NCBI GenBank assembly: GCA_023417065.1
Contig: JAEZGH010000202.1
Location: 185,116 to 249,115, forward strand
Origin: Bacteroidota bacterium
Lineage (GTDB): Bacteria > Bacteroidota > Bacteroidia > Cytophagales > Cyclobacteriaceae
Reading direction: 5' to 3'
DNA: 64,000 nt
In this document: positions 41,761 through 50,335 of the stretch, in pieces
Layout of the letters: each line of letters starts with the position of its first letter
Numbering within the stretch: the first letter of the stretch is position 1
Made by a program: the position numbers and the translations under genes
Notes under the pieces: model-generated
The model's input: the letters and a program-made list of their open reading frames with translations, nothing else
Told to the model about the DNA's origin: nothing
Databases searched by the model: none

Positions 41761-43287
41761 ATGTCGCAGCAGATTCTGATTCTGGATTTCGGTTCTCAGT
41801 ACACTCAGTTAATTGCAAGAAGGGTTCGGGAATTGAACGTTTATTGTGAAATCCATCCATTCAACAAGATTCCATCAATTGGCCCTGACGTTAAGGGTAT
41901 TATTCTCTCAGGAAGCCCTTGCTCCGTTCGCGAGGACAATGCGCCTGATGTCGACCTCAGCAAGCTTCAGCACGTGCCCGTGCTGGGCGTGTGCTATGGC
42001 GCCCAGCTGATCGCCCATAAAAGCGGAGGCAAGGTGTTGCCGTCTCAGATCCGCGAATATGGACGCGCGCGTCTGTCAACGGTTGATCATCATAATCAGT
42101 TGCTTAAGGAAATATCGCTGGATACGCAGGTCTGGATGTCGCATTCGGACACGATCGCCTCTGTTCCCGACTCTTTTGAAATCATCGCCGCAACTTCATC
42201 AGTGGCTGTGGCGGCCTTTCACGTACGAAACACCAGTACTTACGGAATTCAGTTCCACCCCGAAGTGACGCATACCGTCGAAGGCAAAAACCTCCTGCGC
42301 AATTTCGTGGTTCACATTTGCGGATGCGCTCAGGATTGGACGCCCGACCAGTTCGTTGAAAGTACGGTGGCAGGCCTCAAAGAAAAGCTTGGCAACGACC
42401 AGGTGGTGATGGCCCTGAGCGGTGGAGTGGATTCGACCGTAGCTGCTACGCTGGTTCACAGAGCCATAGGGAAAAACCTGCATTGTATTTTCGTTGACAA
42501 CGGGCTTCTCCGGAAAAACGAATTTGAACAAGTTCTTGACTCCTATAAACACATGGGCCTCAACATAAAAGGGGTCGATGCGAAGGAGAAATTCTACACA
42601 GCACTGAAGGGATTGACCGAACCTGAGGCCAAACGCAAAGCTATCGGCAGAACGTTCATCGAGGTGTTTGATGAAGAGGCACACCGGATTACCGGTGTAA
42701 AATGGCTTGGGCAGGGAACGATTTACCCCGACGTAATTGAATCGGTAAGTGTCAAAGGGCCATCGGCCACAATAAAATCGCACCACAACGTTGGAGGGTT
42801 ACCTGAAAAGATGAACCTGAAGGTGGTGGAGCCGCTGAACACTCTTTTTAAGGACGAAGTGCGGGAAGTGGGCAAAACACTTGAGATCAGCCCTGAAATT
42901 CTGGGCCGCCATCCTTTCCCAGGCCCAGGCTTAGGAATACGGATCCTCGGCGATATTACTCCTGAGAAGGTTCAGACCCTGCAAGAGGTGGATCACATCT
43001 TCATTTCAGCACTTCGCGAATATGGCCTCTACGAAAAAGTCTGGCAGGCTGGAGCGATGCTGCTCCCTGTACAGTCTGTAGGAGTAATGGGCGACGAAAG
43101 AACCTACGAAAGGGTGGTGAGTCTCCGCGCAGTAACCAGCACGGATGGGATGACTGCCGACTGGGCCCATCTTCCTTATGAGTTCCTGGCAAACGTCTCC
43201 AGCGATATCATCAACAAGGTCAAGGGCGTCAACCGCGTAGTATACGACATCAGTTCTAAGCCCCCGGCTACTATCGAGTGGGAGTAG
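41761..43287 (+). CDS. guaA: GMP synthase (glutamine-hydrolysing)
   Basis: GuaA converts XMP to GMP. The 508-residue protein starts MSQQILILDFGSQYTQL, the standard start; in-frame codons upstream are not conserved. The class I amidotransferase part has the nucleophile Cys78 in VLGVCYGAQLIA and the HPEVTHTVEG partner; the synthetase part has the PP-loop LSGGVDSTVAATL and the C-terminal dimerisation domain ending KPPATIEWE. The length is in the usual range. It is followed after 55 bases by a TPR plus periplasmic-binding-fold gene and then hemL. Confidence 0.98.
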   Translation: MSQQILILDFGSQYTQLIARRVRELNVYCEIHPFNKIPSIGPDVKGIILSGSPCSVREDNAPDVDLSKLQHVPVLGVCYGAQLIAHKSGGKVLPSQIREYGRARLSTVDHHNQLLKEISLDTQVWMSHSDTIASVPDSFEIIAATSSVAVAAFHVRNTSTYGIQFHPEVTHTVEGKNLLRNFVVHICGCAQDWTPDQFVESTVAGLKEKLGNDQVVMALSGGVDSTVAATLVHRAIGKNLHCIFVDNGLLRKNEFEQVLDSYKHMGLNIKGVDAKEKFYTALKGLTEPEAKRKAIGRTFIEVFDEEAHRITGVKWLGQGTIYPDVIESVSVKGPSATIKSHHNVGGLPEKMNLKVVEPLNTLFKDEVREVGKTLEISPEILGRHPFPGPGLGIRILGDITPEKVQTLQEVDHIFISALREYGLYEKVWQAGAMLLPVQSVGVMGDERTYERVVSLRAVTSTDGMTADWAHLPYEFLANVSSDIINKVKGVNRVVYDISSKPPATIEWE

Positions 43288-43342
43288 AGGAACGGTTTTT
43301 GGTTTATAGTTTGATCTTTCAGGTTAAACGAATCGTTATTTT

Positions 43343-45058
43343 ATGCTTAAGAAAGTTTTAGTTGTTGGGATCGTGCTTATCAATTCTGTGGCCTGGGCCC
43401 AGGTTGATTACAAAACCCAGTATAACAACGCCAGACAATTATTCCGCGAAGGCAAGTACAACCTTGCCATGGAAACCTTCAAACCGTTAATCCCTTACGA
43501 CAAGGATAACATGTACGCAGAGTATGCATCATTTTATTATGCTGTCTCCGCGTACCATCAGGGATACATGGCAGTCGCTAAGGATCAGCTCAATCATATC
43601 AAATCCGTATATCCCAAATGGGAAAAGATGAGTGAGGTTGACTACTGGCTTGGACTGGTTCACATCAAGAATGGCGACTTCTTCCAGGCTTTCAGGGTCT
43701 TTTCAACGATACAGGATCGGAAGTTTCAGGCAGATATTGACGCTGCCAAGAAGAAAGCGCTCCTGGGTATCGATGATACGGAGACGCTGAAGATGATGTA
43801 TGAAGAGTATCCCAAGGACGAAATCGTAGCCCGCAGACTCGCGGAAAAGCTCGCTGAGGATATTTCAGACCCGTCAAATAAGTCATTACTTGATGACATT
43901 ATCAGCACTTTCCGACTCAAGCGAAATGACTTTATTCCTGAAGCGCCGGCATCTGTGAAGAAGGATCGTTATGCTGTTTCCGTGATGATGCCTTTTATGG
44001 TGAACACACTCGAACCGACACCATCGCGCAAACGCAATCAGATTGTACTCGACCTGTACGAAGGAATGAAGCTCGCGGCTGACACGCTTAAGAAGATGGG
44101 CGTGGATATTCATCTGAGGGCATACGATACGGAACGAAATATCGCGAAGATCAAAAACCTGTTAGGCAGCGATGAACTTCGCAGTACCGATCTCATAGTC
44201 GGGCCGTTCTTTCAGGAAGAGAGCAAACCCTTGCTTGATTTTTCTTTGGAGAATCGCGTGAACGTTCTGAATCCATTTGCGAACAACAACGAACTCACCA
44301 TAAACAATCCTTTCAGCTACCTGTTCCAGCCATCAACTGAAACACTCGGACGTGAATCAGGTGAGTTTCTCGCTTCGTTCGCCAGTAAGAAGAATTGCCT
44401 TGTAATTGGCGGCACAACGGCACGGGACAGCGCATTGACGGAGTCGTTTGTTACGGCAGCGTCTGCCAACGGACTCAACATCGTCGGCATACGAAATTTC
44501 CGCCGCGAGAATGTTCGCGACATCCTGCCAATGCTTGCAACACCAACCGAATTGGACGACTTTAAGAATCCGGTGGACTTCACCCTCAAAAAGGATAGTC
44601 TTGGAAGCATCTTCGTAGCGACGGACGATCCACTGATCTATGCGAAAGTTATCAGCGCGATCGAAACACGTGGTGACGGGATCGTCGTGCTGGGTAGTGA
44701 AGCCTGGCTTGAAAACACGATTGTGGACTTCGAGAAGTATCAGACGCTTCCAATTGTACTGGCAGCGCCCAATTTCATCTCACAAGCCGATCCGGATTTC
44801 ACCGCTTTTGTACGCCGATACATCCATATCCACGGAAGAGTACCATCGCAGCATGCATCGCTTGGTTATGAAATCATGATGTTTGCCGGAAAGCTTCTCA
44901 AGGATCATGGCATCTATTTCCAGGAGGCTCTCAATAGGGAGAACTTTGTACCAGGAACCCTGTATCAGGGTTTTAATTTCCAGAACAGCAGAAACAACCA
45001 GTTTGTACCTTTCATCCGGTATCAGGATGGTGCAATGAAGGTTATCGAACATTTTTAA
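43343..45058 (+). CDS. TPR plus periplasmic-binding-fold protein (LpoA-like architecture)
   Basis: The 571-residue protein has a signal peptide (cut after VAWAQ), a helical TPR-like N-terminal domain (about residues 25-190, with ARQLFREGKYNLAMETF and YWLGLVHIKNGDFFQAF), and a C-terminal type 1 periplasmic-binding fold (about 215-571: YAVSVMMPFMV, GMKLAADTLKKMGVDIHL, DLIVGPFFQEESKPLL, NPFANNNELT, CLVIGGTTARDSAL). This combination is that of LpoA/LppC, which activates a penicillin-binding protein from the outer membrane, though this protein lacks an obvious lipobox. The second domain alone resembles leucine-type ABC receptors, and automatic annotation may call it that. It is 8 bases from hemL. 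Confidence 0.7.
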   Translation: MLKKVLVVGIVLINSVAWAQVDYKTQYNNARQLFREGKYNLAMETFKPLIPYDKDNMYAEYASFYYAVSAYHQGYMAVAKDQLNHIKSVYPKWEKMSEVDYWLGLVHIKNGDFFQAFRVFSTIQDRKFQADIDAAKKKALLGIDDTETLKMMYEEYPKDEIVARRLAEKLAEDISDPSNKSLLDDIISTFRLKRNDFIPEAPASVKKDRYAVSVMMPFMVNTLEPTPSRKRNQIVLDLYEGMKLAADTLKKMGVDIHLRAYDTERNIAKIKNLLGSDELRSTDLIVGPFFQEESKPLLDFSLENRVNVLNPFANNNELTINNPFSYLFQPSTETLGRESGEFLASFASKKNCLVIGGTTARDSALTESFVTAASANGLNIVGIRNFRRENVRDILPMLATPTELDDFKNPVDFTLKKDSLGSIFVATDDPLIYAKVISAIETRGDGIVVLGSEAWLENTIVDFEKYQTLPIVLAAPNFISQADPDFTAFVRRYIHIHGRVPSQHASLGYEIMMFAGKLLKDHGIYFQEALNRENFVPGTLYQGFNFQNSRNNQFVPFIRYQDGAMKVIEHF

Positions 45059-45065
45059 TATTTCT

Positions 45066-46355
45066 ATGTCTACGTCAAAAAGCGCTTCTCTTTTTGAGAA
45101 AGCAAAACAATTCATACCCGGCGGTGTAAACTCGCCTGTACGTGCCTTCAGAGCTGTGGGTGGAAGCCCCATCTTTATGAAGAGCGCAAAGGGAGCCTAT
45201 CTTTTTGATGAAGACGGAAACGCGTACGTAGATCTGATCAATTCCTGGGGACCTATGATCCTTGGACATGCCTTCCCAGATGTGGAGGAGGCAGTAAAGC
45301 GGGCACTGGCAGGCTCGCCTTCTTTCGGCGCTCCCACCGCACGTGAGGTCGAGATGGCGGAACTTATCACAAGCATGATCCCGTCTGTCGAACGCGTGCG
45401 CATGGTAAACTCCGGAACAGAGGCCACAATGTCTGCAATACGTGTAGCCAGGGGGTATACGGGGCGCGAAAAGATCATCAAGATGGAAGGTTGTTACCAC
45501 GGGCATGGCGACAGCTTCCTTATCGCTGCAGGGAGCGGAGCCCTTACAATGGGCACGCCCGATAGCCCTGGCGTTACCAGAGGCACGGCTCAGGATACGA
45601 TTATCGTTCCGTTCAACTCTCTTGATGCGGTGGAGGCGGCGCTGAATAAGAACGATGGACAGGTTGCCGCGCTCATCCTCGAACCCGTGGTCGGAAATAT
45701 GGGATGCGTACCACCACTTCCCGGATACCTCGAAGGGCTGCGGAAGCTTTGCACTGATCATGGCGCCGTATTGATATTCGATGAAGTGATGACCGGTTTC
45801 AGGCTCGCTATGGGAGGTGCACAGGAACGCTTCGGAATTCAGCCCGACCTGACAACGCTTGGGAAGATCATCGGCGGAGGACTGCCCGTAGGAGCATATG
45901 GTGGTCGCAAAGAAATCATGGACGTCGTTTCACCAGCAGGTCCGGTTTATCAGGCCGGAACACTATCCGGTAACCCTCTTGCGATGGCCGCAGGACTGGC
46001 GATGCTCAAGGCGTTGAAACAACAACCTGAGGTTTACCAGACGCTGGATTCAACCACAGCAATGCTTGCAAACGGCATGCTTAAGCAATGGACCGACGCC
46101 GGAGTGAAAGTATCGGTAAACCACGTAGGCTCGATGTTCACGCTGTTTTTCACTGGTCAGCAGGTAATTGATTTCGAAACGGCAAAAACCGCCGATACAG
46201 ATCGATTCGCCAGGTATTTCCGTGCCATGCTCGCCCAGGGAATCTATCTTGCTCCTTCGCAGTTCGAGGCAATGTTCATCTCGGCAGCAATCACCCCCGA
46301 CATCGTCGAGGAAATCCTCGAAGCAAACTACCAGGCCATAAAGGCGGTGGTGTAA
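45066..46355 (+). CDS. hemL: Glutamate-1-semialdehyde 2,1-aminomutase
   Basis: HemL makes 5-aminolevulinate, the first tetrapyrrole precursor, from glutamate-1-semialdehyde. The 429-residue PLP enzyme has the start typical of the family (KAKQFIPGGVNSPVRAF), VNSGTEATMSAIRVARGYTGR, the YHGHGDSFLIAAGSG block, the aspartate in IFDEVMTGFR, and the PLP lysine Lys267 in TLGKIIGGGLPVGAYGG. Length and motifs are complete. It starts 8 bases after the TPR/PBP gene. Confidence 0.97.
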   Translation: MSTSKSASLFEKAKQFIPGGVNSPVRAFRAVGGSPIFMKSAKGAYLFDEDGNAYVDLINSWGPMILGHAFPDVEEAVKRALAGSPSFGAPTAREVEMAELITSMIPSVERVRMVNSGTEATMSAIRVARGYTGREKIIKMEGCYHGHGDSFLIAAGSGALTMGTPDSPGVTRGTAQDTIIVPFNSLDAVEAALNKNDGQVAALILEPVVGNMGCVPPLPGYLEGLRKLCTDHGAVLIFDEVMTGFRLAMGGAQERFGIQPDLTTLGKIIGGGLPVGAYGGRKEIMDVVSPAGPVYQAGTLSGNPLAMAAGLAMLKALKQQPEVYQTLDSTTAMLANGMLKQWTDAGVKVSVNHVGSMFTLFFTGQQVIDFETAKTADTDRFARYFRAMLAQGIYLAPSQFEAMFISAAITPDIVEEILEANYQAIKAVV

Positions 46356-46358
46356 TTA

Positions 46359-46613
46359 CCACAGAATACCAGATCGCGGGAAGCTTGATTTCAGTTGCTG
46401 GTTACCGATGCCTGTTTGTGCCGGTTTGTTCACACCCCCCTGTCCTCCGGAGTCTCTTGTTCCAAGTAGCGCGACGGCCCAATAGCCCCCTTCTGAGCCC
46501 GGAAACCACGATTTCCTGAACCTCAAGTTCGAACCAGAAATCAGAGGTGTATGGTTTACCGCGGATTTGGAATTCCCGGGTAGGCTAATATACCTAACTT
46601 TTCCGCCGAGACC
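46359..46613 (-). other. Start-less 85-codon open frame, possible gene remnant
   Basis: The minus strand between two in-frame stops (46356-46358 and 46614-46616) is open for 85 codons and reads like a protein: LISGSNLRFRKSWFPGSEGG, then WAVALLGTRDSGGQGGVN. It has no ATG anywhere. Only a mid-frame TTG and a later GTG could start it, which would give about 55 or fewer residues. It occupies the 279-base gap between hemL and the sensor gene. It could be a degraded gene, a small gene with an odd start or a chance open frame in GC-richer DNA. Confidence 0.3.
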
Positions 46614-46634
46614 TTATATACTGACCTTACTTTC

Positions 46635-49085
46635 ATGAAAAAACGGGCTATTCAATACGCTGCATTGTTCCTGATAACAGGGCTTGTCCTCACCGTCCTG
46701 GTGGGATATGTTGAGCGTAAAACAATTCTCTTATACGAAGAAGGCCTTCCGTATCTAAAGCTTGCAGAAACAGTCAAGAACCGTGTGATCAAAGCGCAGC
46801 TCGGGATGGAGGAAATTATCGCCGGCGACAATAATGTCAGCTTTGAAAAGGATGTACTGCCGTCAATTAACGGTGCCGTTTCTCTTCTGAAAGACGCCTA
46901 CGATGGCAAACCGAATGAACTTGGAAAGTTTGAGCGTAGTGATGAAGAACTGCGCGTGCTGATCAAGGAATCACTGGTTCAGATCGACAAGGTGTTAGGG
47001 TCTTCACAAACACGAAGTAAGGTTAGAACCGTTTCTGCCGATGCTGACGCGGTGGCAGTAGCATTCAACCTGGAAGATAAGAAAATCGGTTTACTTTTCG
47101 ACCAGGCTCAGGCTTCGGTAGATCGCCTGCTGGATAAGGTAAACGACGACATTGCGTCTGATCGCGATACGCTGAAAGTCTACTCATGGGTTTCGATTTT
47201 TTCGCTCGGATCAGCTTCCCTGCTTCTGGCGTTTGTAATGTTCCGCCTGCAGGATCGCAACGAAAAAGTTGTCGATCAGAATTCCACGAGAATGCAGGAG
47301 CAGGCAGAGTCAGCAAAGTCTGTGTCAGCATTTATTGAATCAATTTCTGCAGGAGACTTTTCGATAGAGTTACAGCTCAAGGATGATAATTCTCTTTCGA
47401 GTACACTCCTGACAATGCGCGACAAACTTCGTGAGAATGCGGAGAATGATCGCCGCAGAAACTGGTCGACATCAGGTCTTGCGCAAATAGGCGAGATTCT
47501 ACGCGCCAACACTGCTAGCACTACTGAACTTTATGACAACATCCTGAAGTTCGTAGTAAAGTATACAAAGAGTAATCAGGGCGGATTGTTCCTGTTGAAT
47601 GAAGACCAGGAGAGCGATAAATATCTCGAGCTGGTGGCGTGTTACGCTTTCGAGCGGAAAAAGTACCTCACTAAACGCGTGACAATCGGAGAGGGACTCG
47701 TCGGTCAGTGCTTCCTCGAAGGGGAGAGAATTTACCTCCTCGAAGTTCCTCAGGAGTACGTTTCGATAACATCAGGACTCGGTGGTTCCAACCCGAATGC
47801 GCTGCTCATTGTACCACTGCGCGTCAACGACAGCATCTTTGGAGTTCTGGAGCTCGCTACCTTTAATGAATTCGAAGAATTTGAAATCGAACTGGTGGAA
47901 AAGCTTGCAGAAAGCATAGCCTCCACGATTTCAAGCGTGCGCATAAATGAAAGCACGCGTATACTCCTTGAAAAAACACAGCAGCAAGCTGAAGAGATGC
48001 GCGCACAGGAAGAAGAGATGCGTCAGAACATGGAAGAACTGGAGGCTACTCAGGAGGAGATGCGGCGCAAGGAAAAGCATATTCAGGAAATGCTTGAAGG
48101 TGAAAAGAAGCGCAACGAATTCAATAACCAAAACCGACAGATTGTACTAACGCTTTCCAAGGCTCCTGAAGTGCTGAGAGGAGAGTGGAATAATTCACTT
48201 GAAACCATCACCGGGGCAATGGGCCGGCAACTGCAGTGTTCGCGAACGACGATCTGGCGATACAACTCCGGAACCGAAACCCTTGTTTCTGAAAAGACAT
48301 ACCTGCTTGACAAGGGTACCTATGAGTCGGACGTGGAGATCCAGATTGGAAGCTATCCTCTGCTTATTGCAGAGCTCAAGGCAGAGAAGATAATCCGCGC
48401 CTCAGATGTATCGGCTGATAAGATAACGCAGGGGCTGGTGGCAGAGTACTTTGGTCCACTTGGCATCCAGTCTATGGCTGCGGTTCCGTATTTCTCGGAC
48501 GGCAAACTCGCTGGCTACGTGGCAATAGAAAATCAGTACCGTCAGATGGAGTTTAACGACGATCATCTGGAATTTCTTCAGTCGTGTGCAGACATCATTA
48601 CGGTGACTATTAATACGGTGCGTATCAATACCATGATTAAGGAACTCAGCGATGCCCAGGAAACACTTCAGACTATCATTGATAACCTGCCACGGGCCGT
48701 CTTCTGGAAGGGGCTTGATCTCCGGATTCAGGGCTGTAATCGCAAATTTGCAAGCGTAGCAGGGATGAAGTCGCCGCGTGAGATGATCGGGAAGACAGAT
48801 TTTGATATGCCGTGGAAGGAGCACGCTGAACTCTACCGGGCCGACGATACTGCCGTCATGGTGTCAAGAGAAGCTCGCATTGACATTGAGGAACGAAATG
48901 TAAATAGTGATGGCGTAGAGTCGTGGGTATTGACCAGCAAAGTGCCTGTAATAAACCACGACGGTGAAGTGGTTGCTGTGCTCGGCATGTTTGAAGATAT
49001 CACGGAAAGGAAGAAGAAAGAAGCTGATGTTGAAGCCCGGCTCAGGGAGCTTGAAATCCTGAAAAAGAAGCTCGGCGGAAGCTGA
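46635..49085 (+). CDS. Membrane GAF-GAF-PAS sensor protein without output domain
   Basis: The 816-residue protein has a first membrane helix (about 8-25), a helical periplasmic domain to about 180, and a second helix (VYSWVSIFSLGSASLLLAFVMFRL, about 182-205). Then come a HAMP-like linker, a GAF domain (about 290-440), an Glu/Gln-rich coiled coil (EMRAQEEEMRQNMEELEATQ, about 445-495), a second GAF (about 505-660) and a PAS domain with PAC motif (about 677-800, IIDNLPRAVFWKGL to DITERKKKE). It ends 20 residues after PAC. No histidine-kinase, GGDEF or other output domain follows. Such proteins in Cytophagales are thought to signal through partners. No partner is adjacent. Confidence 0.82.
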   Translation: MKKRAIQYAALFLITGLVLTVLVGYVERKTILLYEEGLPYLKLAETVKNRVIKAQLGMEEIIAGDNNVSFEKDVLPSINGAVSLLKDAYDGKPNELGKFERSDEELRVLIKESLVQIDKVLGSSQTRSKVRTVSADADAVAVAFNLEDKKIGLLFDQAQASVDRLLDKVNDDIASDRDTLKVYSWVSIFSLGSASLLLAFVMFRLQDRNEKVVDQNSTRMQEQAESAKSVSAFIESISAGDFSIELQLKDDNSLSSTLLTMRDKLRENAENDRRRNWSTSGLAQIGEILRANTASTTELYDNILKFVVKYTKSNQGGLFLLNEDQESDKYLELVACYAFERKKYLTKRVTIGEGLVGQCFLEGERIYLLEVPQEYVSITSGLGGSNPNALLIVPLRVNDSIFGVLELATFNEFEEFEIELVEKLAESIASTISSVRINESTRILLEKTQQQAEEMRAQEEEMRQNMEELEATQEEMRRKEKHIQEMLEGEKKRNEFNNQNRQIVLTLSKAPEVLRGEWNNSLETITGAMGRQLQCSRTTIWRYNSGTETLVSEKTYLLDKGTYESDVEIQIGSYPLLIAELKAEKIIRASDVSADKITQGLVAEYFGPLGIQSMAAVPYFSDGKLAGYVAIENQYRQMEFNDDHLEFLQSCADIITVTINTVRINTMIKELSDAQETLQTIIDNLPRAVFWKGLDLRIQGCNRKFASVAGMKSPREMIGKTDFDMPWKEHAELYRADDTAVMVSREARIDIEERNVNSDGVESWVLTSKVPVINHDGEVVAVLGMFEDITERKKKEADVEARLRELEILKKKLGGS

Positions 49086-49198
49086 AACTAATGCATTCTT
49101 CACCTAAGTATTACATCTGTGGGGCACACCCGGTGCTCGCGACAGCTTTTCACGGGGGAAATATTACTTTTACTACAGTATCCCTAACTTTTTAAAGC

Positions 49199-50287
49199 AT
49201 GAAATATCGCTTTTGGATCTTGATTTCTGCGTTACTGGCCTCATCGGCTGGGCTTTTTGCGCAAGGGGACAGGAAAGATAAAACGCCCGTTACCTATGAG
49301 GAGATGTATGACGAGCCATATTCGATCCATAAGCTGTTTGTCGGCATTACTCCCCTGTATGGCGAACTGTTTGTCACAAATGTCAATGCAGGGTTTGGTA
49401 TGGATGTAGCCTATTATCACAAGGATAAGGCTGATTTTCGCGCACAATTCCGCAAAACTTACAGCGCCAGATTTTTCGATCTCGCGCGTACTCAGGCCTT
49501 GAATGAACAACAGACCAGCGTTGATAACCGGGCTGAGGTCTTCAATTATTTCGAAATCGGCGGCACCTGGCACATTAAAGACTTCGAAGAAAGCAGCAAA
49601 ACAAAAATGTTCCTGTACAAGAACAGCTACAAGGGCAACAAATGGGCCGCACGGGTTCCACTCAACGCAGAAGTACCTTGTAAGGTAAGGAAGATTTACG
49701 GGGCCAGACTTGGTGGAATTATCTGGGATAGTGCTACAGATCTTGACCGCATTCTCGAAAGTCAGAATTTGACCAACACAGACCTCGTCAATATTGCTAA
49801 TCCTGAAGATGTGCTGCCTGAAAAAGAATTCAACAGCGAAGGTGACCTGAAGGATATACACGTATTTACCAACATCGCTACCAAAGGCGTATACCTTGGG
49901 GGATCGATGACATGGATTCGCAACGTCGCAGTAAACTTCGACAAATTCGAAGAGGGCGTCGACGACCTTATCCTGACTGCCTACTTTGATTTGCTTTATG
50001 CCCCTTCCATAAAAGTGGATGACGTTGTCTATACCCGGAAGGATGAATTAGGCAATCCGATTATGGGTCAGACTGCAACCTATTCAGTAAGTCCGATCAA
50101 AACGAAGTCATTCGGATTCCGCGTTGGTATCGATGGACGATTCAACCGCCAGCTGGGATGGTCTTACGGTGCGGAGGCAGGCTATCGCCCAAGTATTCAG
50201 GGAAGCACGTTCTACATTATGGCAAAAATCAGCTTCCCCGTATTCGGAACCAATCTCGACTACAAGGTTGAGTCCTTCGGGAAATAA
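49199..50287 (+). CDS. Putative secreted/outer-membrane protein, 362 aa
   Basis: A signal peptide (cut near GLFAQG) precedes a mature protein with a conserved-looking start (KTPVTYEEMYDEPYSIHKLFVGITPLYG). A central part with FEIGGTWHIKDFE and YKGNKWAARVPL has low strand periodicity. The C-terminal third has amphipathic strands such as FGFRVGIDGRFNRQLGWSYGAEAGY and IMAKISFPVFG, suggesting a beta-barrel or barrel-associated domain. I do not recognise the family. It is not GldN, which was considered. It is separated from the sensor gene by 113 bases and has no operon partner downstream except hutI after 48 bases. Confidence 0.6.
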   Translation: MKYRFWILISALLASSAGLFAQGDRKDKTPVTYEEMYDEPYSIHKLFVGITPLYGELFVTNVNAGFGMDVAYYHKDKADFRAQFRKTYSARFFDLARTQALNEQQTSVDNRAEVFNYFEIGGTWHIKDFEESSKTKMFLYKNSYKGNKWAARVPLNAEVPCKVRKIYGARLGGIIWDSATDLDRILESQNLTNTDLVNIANPEDVLPEKEFNSEGDLKDIHVFTNIATKGVYLGGSMTWIRNVAVNFDKFEEGVDDLILTAYFDLLYAPSIKVDDVVYTRKDELGNPIMGQTATYSVSPIKTKSFGFRVGIDGRFNRQLGWSYGAEAGYRPSIQGSTFYIMAKISFPVFGTNLDYKVESFGK

Positions 50288-50335
50288 CCCCATTCCTTCA
50301 TTGGCTTAGTCCTCGTTTCCTGCGTAATTAGCAGC

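Noticed and set aside
46527..46535. tRNA-like GTTCGAACC motif
   Set aside because: No matching T-stem, D-arm or acceptor stem surrounds it on either strand.
49199..50287. GldN-type gliding protein
   Set aside because: Position and signal peptide suit it, but the conserved GldN segments are not visible and no gldK, gldL or gldM genes are adjacent.
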